Shown: positions 43,794 through 56,563 of the stretch, piece after piece
Position numbering within the stretch: the stretch's first letter is position 1
Layout of the letters: the number at the start of each line of letters is the position of its first letter
Assembly: GCA_028583415.1 (NCBI GenBank)
Contig: JAMYWD010001349.1
Location: forward strand, 1 to 64,000
Source of the DNA: Protea cynaroides
Lineage: Eukaryota; Streptophyta; Magnoliopsida; Proteales; Proteaceae
Length of the DNA: 64,000 nt
Direction of reading: 5' to 3'
Position numbers and translations under genes: made by a program
Notes under the pieces: generated by a model
Told to the model about the DNA's origin: nothing
Database searches by the model: none
What the model saw: only the letters and a program-made list of their open reading frames with translations

Positions 43794-45216
43794 TTCATAG
43801 AAATTAGCTTTGAGTTTTCTCCATGGGATTATAATAGATACACCGATGCACTAGCAACATTGGCTGCAATGATCAACTTTGAGGGTAATAAGAGAATGCA
43901 ACCCTTGGTGATAGATCGAAGAACCCAACAAGCGTACTTGTAGGAGGTGAGTGCCTTAACAATATATGGGAGGCCCTGGTTTGCACGTGGATTTTATCAA
44001 AGAAAGGAAGTATCCTCCAGAAGCTTCTTCAAGGGAGAAAAAATTCCTTAGGCAGTACGCCACTCAGTTTATTTTGCATGAAGACATTTTGTACAAGAGG
44101 TCGTATGATGGTGTGCAGCTAGTCTGCGTGGACGAAGAGCAACCACAGAATATCATAGAATAGATCCATGAAGGGATTTATGGACCCCACATGAATGCTC
44201 GGATGCTTACCAAAAATATCCTTCGCCTAGGATACTATTGGAACACAATGGAGGTAGACTGCGTGGAATTCGTAAAGAAATGCCATAAGTGCTAGATTTA
44301 TGCCAATTTGATACATGTCCCTCCATCTGAGTTGCACACACTCAGTTCTCCTTGGCCTTTCTCTAGTTGGGGTATTGATGTAGTAGGCAAGATCTCCCCG
44401 AAAGCATCGAATGGGTATGGGTTTATTTTAGTGGCTATAGACTACTTCACCAAATGGGTCGAAGCTCAATCTTATGCCAAGCTCACGGCAGCCAAGGTTG
44501 CCAAATTTCTGCAAGAACACATCATATGCCAACATGGGACACCTCATGAATTGATTTCTGATCAGGGGCAACATTTCTAGGGTAAAGTGCAAGAGTTATG
44601 CGATAGGCTTCACATTGCGAGGCATAGGTCTTCTCCCTATCGTCCACAAGAAAATGGGGCCGTTGAGGCAGCAAACAAAAATATGAAGACCATCCTTCAA
44701 AAAATGGCAGAGACAACTGCTGATTGGGCTGACAAGTTGCCTTTTGCTTTGTGGGCTTATCGGACCTCAATTAGAACATCAACTAGGGCAACGCCTTATT
44801 CGTTGGTGTATGGCATGGAGGCTGTGCTTTTAGTTGAGATAGAGGTACCATCCTTGAGGGTCTTAATGGAATGTCAAGTCCCATAAACTGAGTGGCTTCG
44901 GACCAGATACGAAGAGTTGAACCTGATAGATGAAAGGCGAATCAAAGCTGTAGATAATATGAAGAAATATCAACAGAGAATTGCTGCAACTTTCAATAAG
45001 AAAGTTCGTCTTTGCCATTTGGCAATAGGAGATTTGGTGCTCAAAGAGCAGAGAGCTCCAGTACATGACCCCAGGGGCAAGTTCTGTTCCAATTGGAGTG
45101 GACCTTTTGTAATGAAGGAGATCTTGCCAGGGAAGGCTGTTCGTCTCACAGATATAGATGGAGATGAGTTACAATATCTGACCAACATTGACCAAGTGAA
45201 AAAGTACTTTGTATAA
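43794..45216 (+). pseudogene. E4 integrase
   Basis: Zinc-finger part 43966-44163 and on, with IYGPHMNARML and CHKC near 44285. Catalytic core: WGIDVVGKI (44368), ISDQGQHF (44556) and the Glu in GAVEAANKNMK (44660). The C-terminal part (44587-44886, 44917-45216) has FALWAYRTSIRTST, GPFVMKEILPG and IDQVKKYFV at the end. Stops near 44161, 44296, 44578 and 44884 divide it into four pieces. There is no chromodomain, as expected for Tat elements. Confidence 0.9.
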
Positions 45217-45933
45217 CCTCCACATTAAAAAAAAAAGGGAAAAAAAAAGAATGTTGGTTGATTTGATGATAGATCATCTTGGAGCCTTACAGCATGGTTG
45301 GCCTTAACATTCATTTAGGCCTACCCCCTCACTAAAGGTTGGTTTCATCACTTGATCATTGTCGAAAGAGGACATTCTTTTTTGGCATAGACTCTTTCTC
45401 CTGTCTATCAATCTGACGGTTTTCCAAGAGTCTCCATCATAAAGCCCTCATTTCACATCATTTTATTGGCTTTTGCGATATTGCTTCTTGTGAACATGTG
45501 ACTCTTTTGTGTGAGTATTGGGTTTATAATCTGGCTGAAATCTCTATCTGTTACTCATCACTTCGGTGATGTCCAAAGATTTCAATAGCCCTTATTTTAA
45601 GCCATAAATGGTGATTCCTCAGTGAATCCACCATTCTACATGATAAGCCCCTATTCTCCCCAATGGCGGACCCATATGGGCAATTCCTTATCAGTCTACT
45701 TGGACCTCCAGTATCATGCTTGTTTACGAATCTAGTGGTTTAGGCCCAGATAGAGTCATGTCTGTTTCGACGTACCATGTGCAGCTTGTGGAGGTATACA
45801 TGGATTTTTTTGGATGCCCTCAGTATGGTCGACATGACCCATCAGTATTCCTTAACCTTAATGTGGAGGTTGTGGCTCTTTAAGTTTACTTTTGGTTTGG
45901 TCGAAGGCTAATCATTTGTTAACTTGTGCAGAA
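45217..45933 (+). other. E4 spacer between pol and accessory ORF
   Basis: No coding region seen. It starts with a purine run (A and G, 45228-45255). The rest is unremarkable. Confidence 0.5.
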
Positions 45934-46123
45934 ATGGATAAGCAATTGCAAGAGTGGGCCCGAGATATGTCCCTGAATGATAAAGGAGCTTTGGCCAGTC
46001 TTGATTTAGAAGCCCTTTACCAACTTCGACATGTTAAAATCTGTCATGGTCTTTTGGGGGCGGCTTCCCTGTTTTGGGATCCTACATTGCACATGTTCAG
46101 ATTTGCGAACATAGAGATATATA
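45934..46123 (+). pseudogene. E4 accessory ORF (DUF7745-like), N-terminal part
   Basis: ATG at 45934 (MDKQLQEWARDMSLNDKG). It continues through DLEALYQLRHVKICHGLLGA to SLFWDPTLHMFRFANIEIY, a motif typical of the plant retroelement family DUF7745. It is cut here by the CACTA-like insertion; the rest resumes at 57023. The upstream in-frame ATG at 45892 is also possible. The ORF is in sense orientation, downstream of pol. Confidence 0.72.
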
Positions 46124-46208
46124 CTACAACAATTCCTATTTTTAGCTACGGATTTTAGCTACGGTAATATATTAGTCGTAGCCTAAAATAATTTATAACT
46201 ACGAACAA

Positions 46209-46716
46209 TTGTCTACCGTAGGTAATAATATATTATTACCTACAGAATATTTATTACAGTAGCTATAAATATTATTACCCACCGCATTGTTATTTCCGCA
46301 GCTATAAATATATTATTACCCACTGCATTGTTATTTTCGTAGCTATAAATATATTATTACCCACGACACTGTTATTCCCGTAGCTATAAATATTATTACC
46401 CACTACATTGTTATTTCCGTAGCCATAAATATATTATTACCCACCGCATTGTTATTTCCGTAGCCATAAATATATTATTACCCACCGCATTGTTATTTTC
46501 GTAGCTATAAATATATTATTACCCACGACACTGTTATTCCCGTAGCTATAAATATTATTACCCACCGCATTGTTATTTTCGTAGCCATAAATATATTATT
46601 ACCCACCGCATTGTTATTTCCGTAGCCATAAATATATTATTACCCACCGCATTGTTATGCCCGTAGCTATAAATATTATTACCCACCACATTATTATTCC
46701 CGTAGCTATAAATATA
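46209..46716. repeat. Subterminal tandem array of 39-43 bp units, left end of the CACTA-like element
   Basis: About eleven units built on TATTATTACCCACCGCATTG then TTATTTCCGTAGCTATAAATA. Units vary by an ATAT insertion and by GACACTG for GCATTG. Subterminal repeats bind the transposase accessory protein in CACTA elements. Tandem expansion of this length is unusual. Confidence 0.85.
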
Positions 46717-46773
46717 GTAATGCACCCCACTGCCAAGGTCTCCTTCTCAAACCAGGATCTTCTGTAGTCTGAG

Positions 46774-46816
46774 GCACTCAAAGTGCATTGGGATACGTGA
46801 TGATGCACTTTGAGCG
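46774..46816. repeat. Short inverted repeat
   Basis: CTCAAAGTGCAT and ATGCACTTTGAG, separated by about 15 bases, can form a 12-bp stem. No function is assigned. Confidence 0.6.
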
Positions 46817-47079
46817 ACCAAGATCGTTACTGTCAATTAGCAATCACTATACATGAGGATATTTTTACCCTCTCTCCCTTTGCAATTCCGATGAATTATT
46901 CGTAGCTTTTATTGCACATGCATGGCCTGAGGCTAGCTAAATGGTCGACATCGTGAGGTTGTGATTCTTGATTAGAAATTGGAACCGCTCAAATCCACTT
47001 TGCGATTTAAAAAACTGATTTTTACATACTTCGTTATGTTCGCGGGCTTTGTTTCTTATTGGCGGGATTGTATCAGTCT

Positions 47080-47392
47080 TTTCCTCTTCCTTCGGCATAA
47101 CCGCATCTCTTCATCTTTGATTTTTTCCATGAGAAAAAATCCGACGCAACTCCACCGCCTAGATCTTTTCTTCTTTTTTCTGCATAACCTCCTTTAACTT
47201 CATCTTTGATTCTTTCCTTGAGAAGAAAATCCGATGCACCTCCACCGATTGTTAGATCACTCTGATTCCCACCATTACAAGAAGCTTCGACGAACTCCAA
47301 CACAGGTGATCTTCCTCTCTGATTCTCACCGATAGAAGAAGCTCCGACAAACTCCAAGGCAGGTGTTTTCCTCTCTGATTCTCACCAGGTAC
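47080..47392. repeat. Two local tandem duplications in the transposon interior
   Basis: A unit of about 95 bp (TCATCTTTGATT...AATCCGA(C/T)GCA(A/C)CTCCACCG) occurs twice at 47085-47250. A unit of about 55 bp (GAAGC(T/T)(T/C)CGAC(G/A)AACTCCAA...TCTGATTCTCACC) occurs twice at 47280-47385. The rest of 46820-47800 shows no gene. Confidence 0.6.
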
Positions 47393-47806
47393 GATTCCTT
47401 TTCTCTCTGATTCTCATTATTTTTTGATGAACTTCATCGAATGCCATAGATGGTTTCTATTTTTCTAAATATCAGACCCTTTCTGAAGCCCAATGCTGGC
47501 TTTGCATCATTTCATCTTGGGTAACAGCCATCGCCATTAACGCTTTTTTTCCTAACGTCCTGCTCGGATCCATCTTGGATATCCAGATCCCGTTAGTCCT
47601 TCTCCAAGATGCCAGTGACATTAGCAATAGGGATTAGGGATTTAGAGATTTAAATAGGGATTAGATGTGGCTAGATTGTTCTCGCTTCTGGTTTTGTTTA
47701 TCCGAGAAAGAAGGCTTTCTGAAACTTGGAATAGATTAGTTTCTTCCAAACCATGACTAACTGCCTCATTTGATCTGAATCTCATGGACATTAGGGTTCT
47801 TCTCAG

Positions 47807-47917
47807 TCCACCTTTCTTCGTGAGGCTAACATCAACCTTGCTGATTATGCTGATGCATCGAAGCCTTGTACTGTTGCTCTTCTTCTTCATGGTTGCGATT
47901 CTGGAGCTCTTTTACAT
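47807..47917 (+). pseudogene. Captured exon of an NT-C2 (EEIG1/EHBP1-type) domain protein
   Basis: An exact 37-codon exon with acceptor TTCTCAG before it and donor GTGAGT after it. It reads STFLREANINLADYADASKP and, after a few residues, HGCDSGALLH. These match the NT-C2 domain of plant myosin-heavy-chain-like/EEIG1-EHBP1 proteins (known motif: GEATINLADYAD...). No neighbouring exon of that gene is seen. It is evidence of host sequence capture by the transposon. Confidence 0.75.
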
Positions 47918-49150
47918 GTGAGTGTTTGTGGAATTTTTTGATAATATGTTTAAGTGAATGTTCATGATAACATTCCAGACACTTCCATGGTTTGAGACAA
48001 CACATTTTTCAGTAATTCCCTGTTTGGTAATCATGCCCATGAAAGAGCAGATTTCTCTTGTTCGTCTTTATATTATAAACTGCTACCTCACAAGTTAAAA
48101 TAGTAGTTGCAGTCTAAAGTTCCTGGATCCATCTGTTTACTATGTTTTTTTTCCTTCTAAAGTCATGCTGCTACTGTGAGTAGTGCCTTGTAAAAATTAT
48201 GTTATGTAATCATTCTATGATTTCAGGCGCAATGGAATGTATTGCAAATACCATAAATCTGTAAGAGTGGCTACCATAAATCTGTAAGAGTGGCTGCTCA
48301 TTACTGTCTTTTATGCTACTTGTTTGACCAAGCAACTAAACAACTCCTCTGCTGTCCATTTTTTTGACAGAAAACATCCCAGAAATATTCAGTTATACGT
48401 TCGAACTCAATGGAGGGTAAGTATGAGATTGAATCATGTTGAGCGGATTGGTTATGCAGTTAAAAAAGGCCTTCCTCCTTCCTGAAGTAAAACATTACGC
48501 CCCCCAACCCACACCCTGCCCTATCATTAGCTAAATCCATTGGCAAGAGAGTAGAAGAAAAAGAAAATTTCCCGATGAAATGTGTGGTCCCTGCAACTAT
48601 CTTGTGTTTCTGAGTTTCTTGGTTGCTAAGAGACCATGAGAAGAAAATGAGAGATAAAACACATTTATGCGCAAACTGTTTATTTTTTTTTATTCTTTTC
48701 CCCCTGTCCTTATTCTATCCAATCCAACATTTGTAAGGAGATAATATTTTATTTTCCTTTTTTTAATATCATGCCAATCAAATCCAGTGCTTGGCTTTTA
48801 GCGTTCCAAATCATGTAGAACTACCTGCCTTATCCTCACACCAAAGCTTGCCCTCAAAACAAAAAGCCTCATGAGCTTATACCTGCCTTCGGCATCCTTA
48901 TACATTGTGTATATTAGGCAGGACAGATCCAAGTCTGAATCTGTGATGATTTGTGGCCATAGATTAGGCTTGCTTCTACCTGCCTTCGGCATCCGTATAC
49001 ATTGTGTATATTCTGGTTTCTCCTTTTGGTGAAGTGTGTAATACTTTGGATATCACAATTCATTTCACCCTCTTCTTCAATTTTCTTGTTGGTGGGGACG
49101 AATTTGAATGTTGATGAATCGAAATTTTGATATTTTTCTTTTGGTTCCAG
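47918..49150. other. Interior of the transposon between captured exons
   Basis: No recognisable gene. A 24-bp unit (TACCATAAATCTGTAAGAGTGGCT) is tandemly duplicated near 48255-48300. A possible small exon with good splice sites lies near 48371-48415; I cannot name it. Confidence 0.4.
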
Positions 49151-49279
49151 CTCTACAGGTTTTTGGTTAGGAGAATCGAGAGCAAATTCAATCTTTGTCA
49201 TTCGAAGAGACTGTTCATGAGCAAGGTCAACAAGCCACCCCTATCTCTTTCAAGGTTGATTGAGTTCATGAAAGGGAAG
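49151..49279 (+). pseudogene. Captured exon of ribosomal protein L18 (RPL18/eL18)
   Basis: 43 codons bounded by acceptor GGTTCCAG and donor GTAAAG. It reads LYRFLVRRIESKFN and, later, RLFMSKVNKPPLSLSRLIEF then MKGK. This corresponds to the central part of plant eL18. There are a few substitutions (a short stretch LCHS differs) and no stop. The following eL18 exon is not present nearby. It is on the same strand as the NT-C2 and RPL7 fragments. Confidence 0.88.
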
Positions 49280-51104
49280 GTAAAGTTCCATTAATTCTCC
49301 TTGGTCTGATTCTTTGCTTGTCAGTTCTTAACGATATTGACAGATATACTTGCCCATTTCATTTTATAGAGTAATACCCGTGGACATCCGGGAGAATACA
49401 TTTATTCACTATCTCGTGTATGAGCTTGCATAATTATAATTCTTGTGTGGAAATTCAAATGAATTTTCTTTTACATAAAAAAGGCAATAGTACATTAAAG
49501 AGTAGATAGATAGATAGAAGTTGTCATTGAAAATTTTCACTTCATATTTTGTTGTTTTAGGCTTTTAGTTTTATACACTGCTCTCATGCATAGGAGAAAT
49601 GTGCTAAACCAGTGGATCAAGTGGGCTATGGTAATGGTCTCCGGCTAAGATACCAGGTTGATCTATTGAACTTAATCATCTAATTTATGTGCATTATTTG
49701 CAATTGTTACTTTTATATGACTCTTACTTTTTTTTAAGTCCACCACCATTGAAATTTATGTGAAATGATTTCTTACTTTTATATGGCTAAGATACCAGGT
49801 TGTTGATGGCTTATGTGAAATGATTTCTTGCTTGTTAAGGCCCAGATTTAGTGTTATGCTGTTTCACTCAAGTGAATGTCTATTTTCTGGTCCAGCCACC
49901 AAGAAAGGACAAGATTTTTATACGCATTCAAGCATAGTCCCGATATAAATACTGTTTTCCTCTCAAAGGTACTCTTCAAGAAAAACCAATAGCGTTTTTA
50001 TTTGTAGAAAATTTTACATTCTTGAAACTTGTTATTTTTTCTAATTAGTGACATGTAGAAATATTTATGTTTATGATTCTTTCCCTATTTTGCACTTCAT
50101 TACTGGCTTCAAGAAAAGTTATTATTGGGTTATTTTAGGATTTCATTGAAAGAGGAAAATTATCTATTATAGAGTAGATATGCATTGGCGTGCATTTTGT
50201 TGAACTGGAGCCTGAGTCGCCTAAAGCATGGCTCGGAGCGGGAGCTTCAAGTATGATGTGGTCCCGTTAGAGGCTTAAAACCTTCGACCCAATGTATAAA
50301 ACTCTCTGGGCCCTACCTTGTTGTCGATCCTTGTTAACAAGGCTTGAATGTTGCCTTGGTCTACTGGGAAATTGGAATTCGGTTTGCAGCATGTCTTTTA
50401 TGAATTTATTTTTCATAATCTAAATAGCTTTACTTGCACAGTTGTTTTCTGTCCAAAACTCAGACTTAAGTGTTTTCTCCTTAGCTGTCCTGCCTCACCA
50501 GCTACGGAAGGGTATGTGAAATGCACGAGAATGTTGTGAAGTTTGGTCTCTGTTTTTCCATAATAAAGTTGAATATGTAGGTATGGAGGTCATGAAGATT
50601 GACATGGTTTTCGCTAGGAAGCTCTGTTGGGAGAAATTATTGGCGGTGAATGTGGGTACTCATGTTCCTTTTGTTTAATTGTTTAATTTGTTTGGGGTCA
50701 CTTAGGTGGACACTTCATCTTCTTGTTGACTTATCCCTTATGAAACATCTTCCTTGCTTTCTTGTTAAGCATTAAACTATCTGGTAGCTGGTATCATACC
50801 TATAAAAGAGCATAAACATGTATTGAATTCATGATGTATGCTAAATATATGGTTTGTTGTCACTAATTTGATTAACTGGTCCCATGGGTGGCAGAAGAAT
50901 CATATTAGCTACTCCAAGAAAATTCCTTTTGATTTGGAGTTCTCAGACACACAATGAAATCAATGGATATACATCCTTAGAATCAGATGTAGAGTTAGTT
51001 ATTTGTAGGCGGAGAGCCAATGGACCAAATTTTCCTATGGTGATGAGCCTAATCGATAGGAAACGAATGTAAATGCCGAGGTCCTAAACTAATGAGTAAT
51101 GGCT
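49280..51104. other. Interior of the transposon between RPL18 and RPL7 fragments
   Basis: Intron-like, T-rich sequence. The short open stretches at 50348-50539 and 50884-51072 have no recognisable motif. Nothing else supported. Confidence 0.4.
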
Positions 51105-51590
51105 GATATGGGACAGGTGTGAAACTATATCTAGGGATCAGATTTAAAGGAGGATTTGATATGAGGAGTGTGAGGGATTTGGTTAACAAGAGGGGCTGTG
51201 GAAAGATAGATGGGCAAAAAGTTCCTCTCACTGATAATAATATTGTTGAAGTAAACAAGTTACTCAAAGAAATATCTTTTACCATGGGCAGGTTTCCCCT
51301 TTTCTCCTTGCTCTCCAAATATTCTACTCTACTCATTCGGACTTTCCTTGACTGGTTCGGGCACTTGGAAAGTATGGTATTTTAAACATAGAAGGTATTG
51401 TAAGTGAGATTACTACTGTTGGGTTGCATTTTAAAGAGGTTGTCGGCTTCCCGTGCCCCTTCCAACTTAACAAGCCAAAAGAAGGTTTGCAAGGAAGGAA
51501 AAAGCTATACAAAGACGGGGGTGATGCCTGGCAATCATGAAGATCACATCGGTGAACTCATCTTAGCACTAACTAAAAAATGCCGGTTTA
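51105..51590 (+). pseudogene. Captured fragment of ribosomal protein L7 (RPL7/uL30), two exons
   Basis: The first exon, ending at 51250, reads DMRSVRDLVNKRGCGKIDGQ and KVPLTDNNIVE. A 110-bp intron follows (donor GTAAAC at 51251). The second exon from 51361 reads ALGKYGILNIEGIVSEITTV then GLHFKEV and GGDA. The acceptor position reads CGG where CAG is expected, and a one-base insertion near 51530 shifts the C-terminus (NHEDHIGELI is in another frame). An intron is retained, so capture was from DNA, not mRNA. The protein cannot be made. Confidence 0.85.
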
Positions 51591-53790
51591 TGTGGAGCTC
51601 GGATGACCTGCCGCCAAGCTTGAACTTAATGGTCAACTATTTTACATAGCATTTGAATTAACCTCGTTATCTTGAGGTCAATGGTCAGTTTACAATATAT
51701 TGCAGTTTTTATCAATCCATGTTATTCGAATATTGTGTTTATGAAAATATTGTTCCTTGGAATATGCTTATGGCATTATGGCTATGCTCTGCCCTGTGGT
51801 AAACTTACCTCTGCCTTATTTTGCACTTTTTCCACTTTCTTCAAAATTGTTCCGTGTAACATGGAAACATGGTGAATGTTTGTGTCAAGATGGGTGTTAC
51901 TAATTTTTCTTCTTGATATAACAAAATGAGTTCCATATAAATGTCCCATGGACATAGGCTATCACACTAGTCTTGAACCACATAAATCCGTCTTTGCATC
52001 TTATTTATTTTTTACGCTTTGATATCATACTTGCTGATTGTGTAGAACTTTTTTTTTTTCTTTCTTTGTTTCGGGTAAGTCGGTTGTGTAGAATGTTTTC
52101 CACATCATTAACAAAGAAATAACCTAAAGAGATTGAAAACTCCAAGGTTAACTTCTTAAGCTGCAAGCTTAATCTCTCCTTTGCAGGTTTTGGCTTTCAA
52201 GTTCCTGTTACATGTTACGTCATTTGATGTTCTGTAATTGTTGCAATAGGTAACACTTGGGTGATTCTTTTTCTTTTCTTTTTTTTTACTTGATAAATAT
52301 CCTTCTCACACATGGTCACTTGTAGATTCATTTATGTTTATAGTAGACATGTCCCCTCCCTCTCCCCCTCCCACTCCCTCTCACAATATGTACAGGAACT
52401 GGCATTGTGTGTTGATAGTGACATAAAACTGCAGTTGGAGCAAGCAACATCAATTGCCACATGTCACAGGCATGTTTGAATGACCATGATAATCTGCAAA
52501 GGGGTCCAATACATGAAAGTATGAAAAATGTTTCTCTAATGTCTTGTATAAATTCCATTGCATAGAGTTAAACAGTTGTGGGCAAGCAATAAGAAGGCGA
52601 AAAGCTCAAAGCACCAACTGCCATGGACATGGCCCATACACAATGTGTGGTGATCCATGTAAAATCATTGTATTGTGATTCTCTTTTGTTTTTCTTTTTA
52701 CTATCATTCTACTGCTGTTTGTTAATTCCTAACATGATTAGGTGGTTTTCACTTTCTATCAGCTCCACTAGACAAAACCTTCTCAAAAGAAGGTAAGTGT
52801 CGAATATGCCTATTGGCTCCACAACTATTCTCAACAACCCAAAAGAGTCATGACGTGGGTTATATCTAGGACTAGTTTATATTTATTTTATTGTGACTAT
52901 AATTCCTTGTAAAGACTGGAAGCTTTAGTATTATTCCAAGCCTGTTAGAAGTCCTAATTAAGAGTATTAGTTAAGTTATAATTCTCCTACAACTTGTGCA
53001 TGGGAGGGATGTTTACCTATTCTGTTTTAGTTATTTCTTTTCAGTTATGTACTTATGTGTGGGTTTTTTTTCTTACTTGCTGTTAGTTATCTTGAAACCA
53101 ATATGATCTAATATAATGATGTAACATGTAAGGACTAAACCCTTCCCCACAATTTCTGTGAGATTCAGAATTTTGTTGTGAGATGCAGCAAGCCCTTGGT
53201 GAGATGCCATGGGAAGGCAGGTGGGATTCCAGTCAAGTTCCAGGTGAGAGGCTTGTTTCAGATCCTTTCTCTTTCTCCTTATTCTCTCTCTTTCCTTCTA
53301 TCGAAATAAGTACAGTACAGAGACATCTTTTCTTACATTTGCATGCTTATTCTACTTGAATCTAGTTGTCTAAAATGAGACCCTGATTGGTTACTTTTCT
53401 TATTAAATTTCAGCCTGAAGTTCTGTTACTGTTTTTTATCTTAGAATTCTAATCTTGTGTGCTGTTTTCTGAGATTCCTTCATCAAGTAGGAATTCTGAT
53501 TTTTTTTTTTTGGGGTTGAAAAATAATATATTAACAAAATGAATCTATATCTATTTTGGTGACCAGATTCTGGTATTCTCTTTAACAAAAGCTGAGTTTT
53601 CAAAATTGTATCAGATCTAGGTATTGGATTAGACTCTTAACCTATTCTTGGTTTCATAATTTTGATTTTGCTGTTAATTAACTAGAGTCTCATGTAGATC
53701 TGGTTCTTAGTTTTCTCTTGTTTGTCAATCAAATTCCGGATTCTATTTCAGATTAGCCTTCTATTAATTATCATTGAACCTGATTATTGA
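51591..53790. other. Interior of the transposon after the RPL7 fragment
   Basis: AT-rich, intron-like sequence with poly-T tracts. No ORF over 80 codons with known motifs. No transposase signature. Confidence 0.4.
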
Positions 53791-54078
53791 TGTTGAGATT
53801 ATTAGTCTTGGACTCTTGGTGTTGTTTAGTACCACACTAGAGTAGTACTAGTGGTGCTATTTAGTATTTTTTTTCTTTATTTAAGTCCATTCCATGTAAT
53901 TGAGTCAGCTACACTATGGGTAGCCAACCTACTTTAATTTCTCTTGTATTAATATAAATATACTGTATAGGGGACAATAGTAACTAATCTCTCTTACTCC
54001 TCTCTCTTGATTCTCTCCGTCTTCCTTTCTATCTCTTACCTGTCATTCTTCCTATTTTTTTTTATATGGTATTAGAGC
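53791..54078 (+). repeat. Possible Ty1/copia-type LTR and primer site inside the transposon
   Basis: A 276-bp segment starting TGTTGAGATT, with a TATA-like AATATAAATATACTG (53951-53965), a C/T-rich end, and then TGGTATTAGAGC (54067-54078), one base from the initiator tRNA-Met primer consensus. The LTR end reads TA, not CA. Sequence to about 54550 may be its leader. No gag, pol or second LTR is seen. Confidence 0.45.
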
Positions 54079-56563
54079 GGTTGATCTGATCTGCCGTTTT
54101 GACAAACGTCTAAGTTCATCATTTTGGTATGCAGCCACCATTGTTGCCCATGCTGCTTAGGGTATCGTTTCCATTCTGCTTTACAATCTCTGCAAGATTG
54201 ATAAGTCGTCTCAGCAAGTTTTTTTCTGCAGTTTCATATCCGAATTTCCTCTTATCAATCCATACTTCTGGTCTTAGTTCCCCAATAAATCAGGTTCTGT
54301 CATCTCCCTTAATGATATGCTACGATTCTCGTCGTGTTCGAATTTGTAGGACTTTACCATTGACCGGAATCTACTACTTTAGCTCTTGTCGGTTCAATAT
54401 TCTATTGTTGTTATTGATCAGGACTATGATGTTAAATGTTTCTAGAATAAATTTGGATGGGCAAGTGAACTTCCCTATACGAGTTTTATGTAGGCTTGAG
54501 AATCTGGTCTAGAGAGACTTGATAATCACCAACACCTATCAAATATATCATTCCCCCCTCCCCCAGATTTAGTGGTTGTCACTTGTTTGTATGGAATTTA
54601 ATGGTCTTGCAACGAATGAATGATGAGATTCTTGGACAGTCTCGCTTCCCCTCCCTTATTGGTGGGTGTATTCATATGATCACCTTTCTTGACAATTATA
54701 GAGTACTGTTTGAAGCATTTTCTTTCTCTTTTTCCAGCCTGCCATCAGTATTGTTTTGGGGTTTATTGGGAGCAAAATGATCTTGGATTTCTTTGGTGGG
54801 TATCATCAAACCACAGATCTTGTTGCCTTTATTTTTCTGCTTTAGTAACGCATGGAAGAACATTAAGCTTGACCATTCTTCCTACAGGATACCATGTGCC
54901 AACTGAGGTTTCTCTGGGTTGTGTAGCAACTTGTCTTGGTAGTGGGGTGCTCTTGAGTCTCATGAGGAAGTCTGAGTAAAGGAACTGATGAAGAAAAAAA
55001 AGTGGGTGAAGATTTATATTTCTTGTTCTCCCGTTTGAGCGTTAATCAAGCAGCCATTCTGTTCATTTTCATTTCTTTTGAGTTCTCAGTCAAACATTGA
55101 AGATACATGGTGATTGAAAGTTTCTCTAATTATTCACTGGTTAGAGGCCTTGTTCCATGATTACATCATTAACCAAGTAACCTGTGAACTTATTGCTGTA
55201 GTAGATGGGATTTTTGCATTTTAGTTATTAGGGAGCTATGTAATTTTCTCATAGAGTTCAGGGAGGAAGAAGGATATAAGAGCATCTGTGCAATTGTGAA
55301 AATTTGTAACACAGGAGCTTAATTACCTGTAGATAAATTATAGTGTACAATGTCTTAGGAAATTGAAAATTATCTTTTGCATTTGTTTGGGATTGTTTGC
55401 TGTATTTATGCACCTTACTCAAAATAAGTGTGAATGCTGCTTATAAATGCTATTTATGTTAAAGCAATTGGGATTTCCATTTTTTATCTATCTTTTCCTT
55501 GCTATGAAGATGTCAAGCTCAATCTTACGTGACCCCAAATGTTGCATGCCATTGTTGTAGGATCCGGGAGAAATTGATTTAGCACTCACTTTAGGTGATA
55601 CTGTCGCATCGTCTTGTTCTAAGTTCTAACCAGTTCGCCTACATCTAGAGGACGGGGCTGATGTCCATTGGATCTGGCCATTCTCACTGTTGGATGGTGT
55701 ATCAGGTGAGAATGTCTATGCCAAATATTGTTAACTGTTTATATTATTATTTAATAATTTTCTCACACTGTGTTTTAGGAAAGAATTTCCTTAACTATCT
55801 AATTTTGCTTGGGTTTCGCAGTAAAATTTCGTATAACATTGTACATGTAAATTTTGTTTTAATGGAAGAATGATGTGGTAAATTGAACTATTGGATCACT
55901 AAGGGATAGTGTGTGCAAGTCGTGTCAAATTTCAGCCTAAAAAATTCAATGATTTATCCTCCATCTAATGACATCCTCCTGTGTATGTCTATGTATCACC
56001 ATTATTGACATTTTTGATTCGCACTTGTGAAATGCTATTTTCTTATATTATAATTTATTTGTATTTAGTATAATTTTGTTGTTCTCTGATTCGCACTTGT
56101 GTTGGTTTAGCGACTATATATCCACCACATTTTGGGGATTAAATTGTATTTTCTACTGTTCACTTGTAGTGCCTCTTGCTTATTTAATTCAATTTTCGTT
56201 TGCAGAGAGCATTTAGGATACACCCAACAATGTCAAAGGATAAAAGGAGCAAATTCAGAGACTCCAATGGTGAAGTGATCAACAATTAAACAATTCAGGG
56301 AGCCGGATAGACGCCAACTCAGGTTGCCATATAGACACCGGGCAACAAAGAAGAAAGATAACAAGAAACAACAATGAATTTTTGAAATGTACATTTAAAT
56401 GTTTATATAATTTTGACATTGTATTATACTTTTTAAAAGTTAAATGAAAAGCAATGATTTTTTGTACATCAATTTGTAATGATAATTGATTTTTCATATG
56501 AATAAATGTATTGGTGTAATTACAGATATAAAAATATTATTTATAAAAAAATTTAATTAAACT
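54079..56563. other. Right interior of the CACTA-like element
   Basis: ORFs at 54129-54512, 54583-54780 and 54689-54979 show no motif I recognise. A possible exon near 56206-56287 (MSKDKRSKFRDSNGEVINN then stop) follows a T-rich acceptor; it could be a last exon of a captured or transposon gene. No transposase domain. Confidence 0.4.

Noticed and set aside
41958..45216. Endogenous pararetrovirus RT/RNase H
   Set aside because: Integrase, LTRs and the second RNase H identify a Ty3/gypsy Tat element; no movement or coat protein is seen.
46209..46716. CRISPR-like or satellite array
   Set aside because: Explained as subterminal repeats of the DNA transposon; no unique spacers.
54129..54979. Transposase of the CACTA-like element
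   Set aside because: Open stretches here have no transposase motif I can recognise.
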